Part shown: one piece after another, positions 57,554 through 64,000 of the stretch
How positions within the stretch are numbered: the stretch's first letter is position 1
Layout: every line of letters starts with the position of its first letter
Source: Magnetospirillum sulfuroxidans
GTDB taxonomy: Bacteria; Pseudomonadota; Alphaproteobacteria; Rhodospirillales; Magnetospirillaceae
Reading direction: 5' to 3'
Assembly: GCF_018224925.1 (NCBI RefSeq)
Contig: NZ_JAGTUF010000007.1
Coordinates: 10,942-74,941 of the forward strand
Length of the DNA: 64,000 nucleotides
Notes under the pieces: model-generated
Databases searched by the model: none
Told to the model about the DNA's origin: nothing
The model's input: the letters and a program-made list of their open reading frames with translations, nothing else
Made by a program: the position numbers and the translations under genes

Positions 57554-58381
57554 ATGAAAACGAAGTTCATCACATTGCTGTGCCTATTTTTTTTGGCATT
57601 CACCCCAACATCTTGGGGGATCGCAGCCGAAGCGCTGCGTGTCGGCGTCGTGCCGCAATTCGATTCCCGCCATCTCAGCGCCATCTGGACGCCGGTGCTG
57701 GAACGACTGGGCCGAGATACCGGATTAGCCTTCCAGTTGGACATCCCCCCCAGCATTCCGGCCTTCGAGAAAAATCTGGATGCCGGTCAATACGATCTTG
57801 CTTATATGAATCCCTATCACTTCGCCATCGCCCATAAGCGCCAAGGCTATGAAGCGCTGGTTCGCGATCTGGCCGGCGATTTCTCCGCCATCATCGTCGT
57901 TGCGCGGGATTCACCGATTACCTCCGTCGCCATGCTGGCCGGCAAGACCGTGGCCTTTCCGTCGCCCAACGCCCTGGCGGCGCTGTTGCCGCGGGCGGAT
58001 TTCGCCCGCACCTTCCACATCGCCGTCACCGAGAAATACACAAAAACCCATTCCTCGGCTTACCTGAGCGTGGCCTTGGGCGAAGCCGATGCCGGCGGCG
58101 GCGCGCGATCCACTTTTGAAGTGCTCGACCCGCAGATCAAAAGCCGCTTGCGGATCGTGTACGAGAGCCGCCATTTCCCGCCCCATCCTTTGGCCGCGCA
58201 TCCGCGCGTGCCCCCCACGCTTCGCCAACAGATCACCCTGGCCTTTTTAGCCTTGGCGACGGAGCCGTCAGGGGCGGAATTGCTGGCGGAAATCCCCATG
58301 AAACACGCAGGTCCAGCTCAATCCGGCGATTATGCCGCATTGACCGGTCTGGATCTGCAAGCCTTCCGCATCGACCAATGA
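57554..58381 (+). CDS. PhnD-like periplasmic substrate-binding protein, likely sensor subunit
   Basis: The 275-residue protein has a signal peptide to about residue 25. It then has the phosphate/phosphonate-type binding-protein core (LRVGVVPQFDSRHL, YDLAYMNPYHFAIAH, GKTVAFPSPNALAA, ALGEADAGGGARSTFE). No ABC permease or ATPase is near. Its stop overlaps the kinase start (ATGA). Together these suggest that it feeds a ligand signal to the kinase rather than transport. The ligand is not known; phosphonates are only a family guess. Confidence 0.88.
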   Translation: MKTKFITLLCLFFLAFTPTSWGIAAEALRVGVVPQFDSRHLSAIWTPVLERLGRDTGLAFQLDIPPSIPAFEKNLDAGQYDLAYMNPYHFAIAHKRQGYEALVRDLAGDFSAIIVVARDSPITSVAMLAGKTVAFPSPNALAALLPRADFARTFHIAVTEKYTKTHSSAYLSVALGEADAGGGARSTFEVLDPQIKSRLRIVYESRHFPPHPLAAHPRVPPTLRQQITLAFLALATEPSGAELLAEIPMKHAGPAQSGDYAALTGLDLQAFRIDQ

Positions 58382-61300
58382 ACGCGCGCATCAGACTTCT
58401 GCTCCCCTTCATGGTGCTGCTGACGGCGGTGCTGGGGATCATGCATTTCGTCATCTTCGATATGCTCAAGCAACGGCTGATCGCCGACAAGCTGCACTCG
58501 GAACAACAGGCCTTGGCCATGGTCTCCCTGGCCATCGCCCCCGATCTGCTGAGCGGCGACATGGCCAAAATCTACGATACCTTGAACGATGTTTGGGCCG
58601 AGCGCTTATGGTGGCGGTCCATGACCCTTGAGCGCGCCGATGGCCGCTTGCTGTTCCCGTTGCATCGCCCGGTTCTGATGGGCGGCCTCACCAAGCTAAG
58701 CAGCCCGGTCCGGGTTGATCGCCGTGACCTGGCGGTCCTGACCATACACAGCGACATCCCGGCCACCATCGCCGACAGCCTTGGCATCATGGCGCAGATG
58801 GAAATTATCGTCATCCTACTGCTGTTGGCCGGCGCCGCCCTGGTGGTCCATTTGCAGGGCCGTTGGCTGCTGACCCCATTGGCCGGCCTGGCCCGTGCCG
58901 CCTTTGCCCTGTCGCAAGGCAGCACCACCATCACCCTGCCCCGCGCCTCGGGCGAGGTTGGCGTGGTGGTCACCGCCTTCACCGACATGATGCGCGCGGT
59001 ATCTTCCCGCGAAGCGGCGTTACGGCACAGCGAATCGCGACTTGCCGCGGTCATCGACAGTTCAGGTGAAGCGGTCATCACCTTGAATGCCAACACCGTC
59101 ATCATCTCGTGCAACAAGGCGGCGGAAAATATCTTCGGCTATGAACAACGCGAAGTGGCCGGTTTGCCGTTGTCTCAATTGCTGCCGCATCACCCTTGCA
59201 CCCCGACCAGCGCCGAGGGCTGCGAGACCATCGGCCACAAAGTCGATGGGTCGGATGTGGCGCTGTGGCTGATCCTGACCGAGATCACCGTGGCCGATGG
59301 TCGCCTGTTCGTCGCCACCATCAGCGACATCACCTCGCGCAAACAGGCCGAGGCGGAATTGCGTGAAAGCGAAAGCCGCTTTCGCGATCTGGCCGGCTCG
59401 GCCTCGGATTGGTTTTGGGAAACCGATGACGAACATCGTCTGACCTTCGTCTCGGAACGCCTGGGGGCGGTTTTGGGGGTCAAGCCCTCGGCCATCATCG
59501 GTTTCTCCTATATGGATTTGGGACTGGCCGACGCCGAACCCGGGCTGGTGCAGTCCCATCTTGACGATCTGGCGTCATGCCGGCCGTTCCGCGACGTCGT
59601 CTTTCCGGTCGGCCCGCTGGGCGGCAAGGATGGTCGCTTCATCCGGATCAGCGGCCTGCCTTTGTTCGATAACGACGGCTGCTTTCTCGGCTATCGCGGT
59701 GTCGGCGCCGACATCACCCGCGAAGTCATCGCCGAACGCCAGGCCAAGGAAGCCCGCCAGCGTCTGGCCGACGCCATCGAAAGCATCAATGACAGCATCG
59801 CCGTCTATGACGCCGAGGATCGGCTGGTGCTTTTTAACCAGGAATGTCGGCGGGTTTTTTCCGGCATGCTTGATTCCTTGAAACTGGGAATGACCTTCGA
59901 ACAGATCATCTCGGCCTCGGCGACCATCAAGCAATTCGACCAAGACGGCGTTCCCACCGAGGAATGGCGACAGAACCGTCTGGCTGTTCACCGTGCCGCC
60001 ACCGGCGAACCCACCATGCAGCATCTGTCCGATGGCCGTTGGCTCTTGTCGCGGGAATACCGTACCGCCGATGGCGGCGTCGTCGCCGTGCGCACCGACA
60101 TCACCTTGTTGAAACAGCGCGAAGAAGCGCTCGACACATTGCAACGGCGCTATCAGCTGATCCTGGATGCCGCCGGCGACGGCATCATCGGTCTTGATGC
60201 CCAGGGCCTGATCAGTTTCGCCAACCGCGCCGCCTGCGATCTGTTGGGAATCGGCGATGAAACCATTGTCGGCCACAACTATCACACCCTGATCGACCCG
60301 GAATCGGCCAACGATTCCGGCAATGCCGTCCGTCGCGCCTATACCCTCGGGCTGGCGGAAAAGGTCGAGGATGCATTATTCCGCCATGGCGACGGCCGCG
60401 CCCTCCAGGTGGAATATCTGGTCGCGCCGATCTTGGAACAACACAACGTCGTCGGCGCCGTGGTGGTGTTTCGCGATGTCAGCCTGCGCCGTCTATACGA
60501 ACAGACCTTGGCCGACCAGCAGCAATTGCTTGAACAGCAAGTGGCCGAACGCACCGCCGCGCTGAGTGCGTCACAGCAGCGCCTGAGGGGGATCTCGGAC
60601 AATCTGTTCGAAGGGGTGCTGGTGGTCGATGAGGCGGGTCAGATTTCCTTTGCCAACAATTCCGCCCGCGGCCTGCTGCAATGCCCCCACGCCCAAGGGC
60701 TCGCCCTTGACCAGGTGATGCGCCTGGGCGTCGGCACCGACCTTATCGGCTTCACCCGCGCTTGCTGGCCCAAGGTCATCGCCGACGGCAAGCCCAACCA
60801 CGACGACGACGCCCGTTTCGTCACCGCCGCCGGCACGACGCTGAACGTGGCGTTTGGCTGTTCGCCGCTGATCGAACAAGGCCGTTGCGTCGGCGCCATC
60901 ATCTCGTTCCGCGACATCGGTCAGTTAAAGAATGCCCAGCAAGAAGCGCTGCAATCGTCGCGCCTGGCCAGCGTCGGTCAATTGGCCGCCGGCATCGCCC
61001 ATGAAATCAACACGCCGATCCAATATGTCGGCGACAACCTTCGCTTTGTCCGCGACGCCATCGGCGATATGGCCAACGTGTTGGCCATGGCCCGCACCCT
61101 GGCGCACAGCAGCGACAGCGGCAATTGCCAGGATTTCGAAACCGCGTATGCCGCCGCCGATATCGATTATCTCAAGGATGAACTGCCGACCGCCATCGAC
61201 CAATCCCTCGACGGTGTCGCCCAGGTATCGCGCATCGTCTTGTCCATGAAGGAATTTTCCCATCCGGGCAGTTCCCACAAAAGCATGACCGATATCAACC

Positions 61301-61767
61301 GGGCGCTGGACAGCACCCTCACCGTCAGCCGCAACACCTGGAAACAGGTGGCCACCATCGAAACCGATTTCGCCGCCGATCTGCCGCCGGTTCAGTGCCA
61401 TGCCGGCGAAATCAATCAGGTTTTCCTCAACCTGATCACCAACGCCGCCCATGCCATCGAAGCGTCGGGCAAGCCTCTGCCGGGACGCATCGCCATCACC
61501 ACGCGAAAAGATCGAGACAACGTCCGCATCAGCATCCAAGATAGCGGCACAGGCATCTCAAGCGCCATCAAAGAGAAGATTTTTGACCCATTCTTTACAA
61601 CCAAATCGGTCGGCAAAGGTACCGGCCAAGGCTTGGCCATCTGCCTGGATGTGATCAAGATCAAACATGGCGGCCGTCTGGACGTGAACGGCAACGAAGG
61701 CAATGGCGCTGAATTCGTCATCACCCTTCCCATCGATGGCTCCGCCGAGGCAAGCGCCAATGACTGA
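58378..61767 (+). CDS. Membrane-bound multi-PAS hybrid-free sensor histidine kinase
   Basis: The 1129-residue kinase has a first membrane segment (LLLPFMVLLTAVLGIMHFV), a short periplasmic loop and a second segment (IIVILLLLAGAALVV), followed by a HAMP-like linker. About five PAS-type domains come next (for example LAAVIDSSGEAVITL, LILDAAGDGIIGLD and FEGVLVVDEAGQISF). The phospho-acceptor His875 is in GIAHEINTPIQYV, and the ATPase has the N-box NLITNAAHAI and DSGTGIS. It overlaps the PhnD-like gene by 4 bases and the next regulator by 8 bases. It probably senses the binding protein's state and passes phosphate to the two receivers that follow. Confidence 0.9.
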   Translation: MNARIRLLLPFMVLLTAVLGIMHFVIFDMLKQRLIADKLHSEQQALAMVSLAIAPDLLSGDMAKIYDTLNDVWAERLWWRSMTLERADGRLLFPLHRPVLMGGLTKLSSPVRVDRRDLAVLTIHSDIPATIADSLGIMAQMEIIVILLLLAGAALVVHLQGRWLLTPLAGLARAAFALSQGSTTITLPRASGEVGVVVTAFTDMMRAVSSREAALRHSESRLAAVIDSSGEAVITLNANTVIISCNKAAENIFGYEQREVAGLPLSQLLPHHPCTPTSAEGCETIGHKVDGSDVALWLILTEITVADGRLFVATISDITSRKQAEAELRESESRFRDLAGSASDWFWETDDEHRLTFVSERLGAVLGVKPSAIIGFSYMDLGLADAEPGLVQSHLDDLASCRPFRDVVFPVGPLGGKDGRFIRISGLPLFDNDGCFLGYRGVGADITREVIAERQAKEARQRLADAIESINDSIAVYDAEDRLVLFNQECRRVFSGMLDSLKLGMTFEQIISASATIKQFDQDGVPTEEWRQNRLAVHRAATGEPTMQHLSDGRWLLSREYRTADGGVVAVRTDITLLKQREEALDTLQRRYQLILDAAGDGIIGLDAQGLISFANRAACDLLGIGDETIVGHNYHTLIDPESANDSGNAVRRAYTLGLAEKVEDALFRHGDGRALQVEYLVAPILEQHNVVGAVVVFRDVSLRRLYEQTLADQQQLLEQQVAERTAALSASQQRLRGISDNLFEGVLVVDEAGQISFANNSARGLLQCPHAQGLALDQVMRLGVGTDLIGFTRACWPKVIADGKPNHDDDARFVTAAGTTLNVAFGCSPLIEQGRCVGAIISFRDIGQLKNAQQEALQSSRLASVGQLAAGIAHEINTPIQYVGDNLRFVRDAIGDMANVLAMARTLAHSSDSGNCQDFETAYAAADIDYLKDELPTAIDQSLDGVAQVSRIVLSMKEFSHPGSSHKSMTDINRALDSTLTVSRNTWKQVATIETDFAADLPPVQCHAGEINQVFLNLITNAAHAIEASGKPLPGRIAITTRKDRDNVRISIQDSGTGISSAIKEKIFDPFFTTKSVGKGTGQGLAICLDVIKIKHGGRLDVNGNEGNGAEFVITLPIDGSAEASAND

Positions 61768-62980
61768 CAAGACCCGCATCTGTTTCGTCGATGACGAGCC
61801 CAATATCCTGCAAGGCCTGAAACGCTTCATGCGGCCCATGGCCGACGAGTGGGAGATGGAGTTTCATCTCAGCGGCGATGCCGCCCTGTTTTCCATGATT
61901 CAAAATGGTCCCTTCGATGTCGTGGTCAGCGACATGCGCATGCCCGGAATGGATGGCGCCGCCTTGCTGACCCGCATCCGACAAGACTACCCCCAGACCG
62001 TCCGGGTCATCTTGTCGGGCTATGCCGACAATGAATCGATTTTGCGCACCATTGGCCCCGCCCATTCCTATCTGGCCAAGCCCTGCAACGGCGAAACCCT
62101 GCGCGCCGCCATCCGCCAGCCCTTGGCCCTGCGCCGTCTCTTGTCGTCCGATGTCATGCGCCGCGCCTTGGGCGGACTTGAATCCCTTCCCAGCCTGCCC
62201 GATCTGTTCATTCGCCTGGACCGGGAACTGCACGCCGCCAATTCCTCCACCGCCTCTGTCGCCCGCATCATCGGTTCAGACACCGCCATGAGCGCGGAAA
62301 TCCTGAAACTGACCAATTCCGCCTATTTCGGCATCGGCCAACCGGTCAACTCGGTGTTGCAGGCGGTGCGCACCTTGGGATTGGAAACCATCCAGACGGT
62401 GATCCTTAAGACCGCCATCTTCCGGCGTTTTTCCGGCAGCGCCCAGGTCGCGCCGTTTCTCGACGGCCTTAATCGGCATGGACTGGCCTTGACGCGGCTG
62501 GCAAAGGCCATCGCCCTTTCCATCGGCAGCTCCACCACCATTGCCGAAGCCGCCGGTTGCGCCGCCCTGTTATCCAATATCGGCGCCCTGGTGCTGCTGG
62601 ATTGTCACGGCGCCGATTATCCGCGGATGCTGGGGCAGGTGAACGCCGATGTCCCGGTCCATCAGGCCGAAATCAATGCTTATGGCGTCCATCACGGTCA
62701 CGTTGGCGCCTATTTGCTGGGATTGTGGGGCTTCGCCGACCGGGTGGTCGAAGCGGTGGCCCATGCCCCCGCCCCAAGTCAGGCCGGGCGTTACGACAAC
62801 GACCTGCTGACCATCGTCCATCTGGCCCGCAGCCTGGGGCCGGCCTTCCCCCCCTTGCCGCAAAACGTCCACGACGTCCGCCACCTGGACAGCGAATATC
62901 TCAGCCGAACCGGGCTGGTGGCGCACTTGCCCAAACTGACCGAACTGGCCCAAAACATTGCCGCCGAGGTGTCCCCATGA
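61760..62980 (+). CDS. Response regulator with HDOD output domain
   Basis: The 406-residue protein has a receiver domain (ICFVDDEPNILQGL, phospho-Asp in VVVSDMRMPGMDG, Lys in SYLAKPCNGE). An HDOD domain follows (SLPSLPDLFIRLDREL, then AEILKLTNSAYFG and AVRTLGLETIQTVIL). HDOD domains are metal-free HD relatives that act in signalling by protein contact. The ATG at 61760 overlaps the kinase stop. It is followed by another receiver protein with an ATGA overlap. Confidence 0.9.
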   Translation: MTDKTRICFVDDEPNILQGLKRFMRPMADEWEMEFHLSGDAALFSMIQNGPFDVVVSDMRMPGMDGAALLTRIRQDYPQTVRVILSGYADNESILRTIGPAHSYLAKPCNGETLRAAIRQPLALRRLLSSDVMRRALGGLESLPSLPDLFIRLDRELHAANSSTASVARIIGSDTAMSAEILKLTNSAYFGIGQPVNSVLQAVRTLGLETIQTVILKTAIFRRFSGSAQVAPFLDGLNRHGLALTRLAKAIALSIGSSTTIAEAAGCAALLSNIGALVLLDCHGADYPRMLGQVNADVPVHQAEINAYGVHHGHVGAYLLGLWGFADRVVEAVAHAPAPSQAGRYDNDLLTIVHLARSLGPAFPPLPQNVHDVRHLDSEYLSRTGLVAHLPKLTELAQNIAAEVSP

Positions 62981-64000
62981 GCGAACGCGTCCTCTTGATC
63001 GACGATGACGCCAACTTGCTGTCGGCCTTGCAGCGGCAGTTGCGCAAGCAATTCAACCTGACCACCGCCGAAGGGGGGGCGGCGGCGCTGGATGAAATCA
63101 AACGGGCCGCGGCCGACAATGCCCCGTTTGCCGTCGCTCTTTCCGACATGCGCATGCCCGGCATGGACGGGATCGAAACTCTGAGCCGAATCCGCCAGTC
63201 CTCGCCCGATACCGTCCGCATGATGCTGACCGGCAACGCCGATCAGCAAACCGCCATCGACGCCATCAACCTTGGCAACATCTTTCGTTTTTTCACCAAG
63301 CCGTGTCCGGCCGAAACCTTGGCGTTGGGCCTGCAAGCCGGCATTGATCAGTACCGCCTGATCACCGCCGAACGGGAATTGCTGGAAAAGACCCTGGCCG
63401 GCAGCGTCAAATTGCTGGTCGACGTGGTGTCCATGAACGACCCGGTGGCCTCGGCACAAAGCAATCGCCTGCGCCAATGGGTGCGGAAGCTGACGCAGGA
63501 ATTGAACCTGCCGGCGCGCTGGCAATTGGACATCGCCGCCGCCCTGGTGCCCATCGGGCTGGTTTCAATTCCGCCTGAATTGATTACCAAGCAGCGCGAC
63601 GGCGCCCCTCTGAGCCCCGACGAAGCCGCCTTGTTCGAACGTGCGCCGGAAGCGGCGCGCAACCTGATCGCCAATATTCCGCGTCTTAGCGCCGTCGCCG
63701 AAATCGTCTATCTGCAAGACCGCAATTATGACGGCACCGGCTTTCCGTCGGGCGGCCCCAGCGGCGGCATGATCCCGTTGGACGCCCGTATCTTGAAAAT
63801 TCTCAAGGACCTGTCCGAATTCAGTGGCGGCAACATTCCCAGCCCGGCCGCCTTTGCCGCCTTGGAAAAGAATGAAAAACGCTATGACCCGCTGCTGCTC
63901 AAGAAGGTCAAGCAATCGCTCTGCGTCCGCGAAGACCCGCTGGCGGTCACCGTGGTCGAAGTCCCGGTTGCCGCCTTGCGCGCCGGCACGGTGGTCTTGT
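62977..64000 (+). CDS. Response regulator with degenerate HD-GYP domain, cut by window edge
   Basis: The 341 visible residues begin with a receiver (VLLIDDDANLLSAL, phospho-Asp in VALSDMRMPGMDG, Lys in FFTKPCP). The second part has the HD-GYP fold order but not its metal ligands: ALVPIGLVSIP stands where HDIGKIxVP is expected, and YLQDRNYDGTGFP replaces HHExxDGxGYP. It is therefore unlikely to cleave cyclic di-GMP. The gene starts with an ATGA overlap after the HDOD regulator and runs beyond the right edge, so the end is unknown. Confidence 0.85.
   Translation, partial: MSERVLLIDDDANLLSALQRQLRKQFNLTTAEGGAAALDEIKRAAADNAPFAVALSDMRMPGMDGIETLSRIRQSSPDTVRMMLTGNADQQTAIDAINLGNIFRFFTKPCPAETLALGLQAGIDQYRLITAERELLEKTLAGSVKLLVDVVSMNDPVASAQSNRLRQWVRKLTQELNLPARWQLDIAAALVPIGLVSIPPELITKQRDGAPLSPDEAALFERAPEAARNLIANIPRLSAVAEIVYLQDRNYDGTGFPSGGPSGGMIPLDARILKILKDLSEFSGGNIPSPAAFAALEKNEKRYDPLLLKKVKQSLCVREDPLAVTVVEVPVAALRAGTVVL

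Overview
The window is a GC-rich bacterial chromosome segment with gene content typical of the Alphaproteobacteria, most likely Rhodospirillales and close to Magnetospirillum. The clues are an ALAS-type hemA, a DivK-like single-domain regulator, the pyrB-pyrC-plsY and dprA-topA blocks, a short SRP RNA, a CIRCE-controlled groESL operon, and many PAS, GGDEF and HD-GYP signalling proteins. The assignment is by inspection only. I saw no tRNA, rRNA, CRISPR array, insertion sequence or prophage.

Layout. 0-5.3 kb: REP-like repeats, a tandem universal stress protein, a NIT-like/PAS sensor kinase, a thioredoxin-NHL protein and a small hypothetical gene. 5.4-12 kb: SRP RNA, an EF-hand/M23 peptidase, groES-groEL, a class III aminotransferase, 5-aminolevulinate synthase and a small lipoprotein. 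12-18 kb: an ethanolamine block (eutB, eutC, permease, AraC regulator) without shell genes, preceded by an HD-GYP response regulator. 18-21 kb: a divergent LysR/MFS pair and a lower-GC SAM methyltransferase. 21-34.7 kb: pyrB-pyrC-plsY, a receiver-domain protein, topA, dprA, a patatin, a cNMP-binding protein, an HPP protein, an AEC carrier and rnr. 34.7-41.5 kb: an S41 protease overlapping a diguanylate cyclase, rpmG, a DivK-like regulator, DUF423, FecR, purU and small genes. 41.6-46.6 kb: a hemerythrin/12-TM/DUF2249 operon with two Crp/Fnr regulators, murI and a CCE_0567-type gene. 47-53.4 kb: a five-gene lactate operon (lutA, lutB, lutC, a Dld-type dehydrogenase, an AEC carrier). 53.6-57.3 kb: an outer-membrane barrel, MYG1, and acetate permease actP with its DUF485 partner. 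57.5 kb to the end: a tightly overlapped sensory operon of a PhnD-like periplasmic protein, a multi-PAS kinase, a receiver-HDOD protein and a receiver with a degenerate HD-GYP domain, cut by the window edge.

How the genes fit together. Small carbon sources are a theme: ethanolamine to acetaldehyde plus ammonia, D- and L-lactate oxidation, and acetate uptake. The hemerythrin/DUF2249/Crp block suggests O2 or NO-responsive physiology. The items most worth checking are the four-gene PhnD-kinase-HDOD-HD module, a dihydroorotase lacking its first metal-binding His pair, a glutamate racemase with Asp in place of the first catalytic Cys, and a palindrome in front of the HPP gene.
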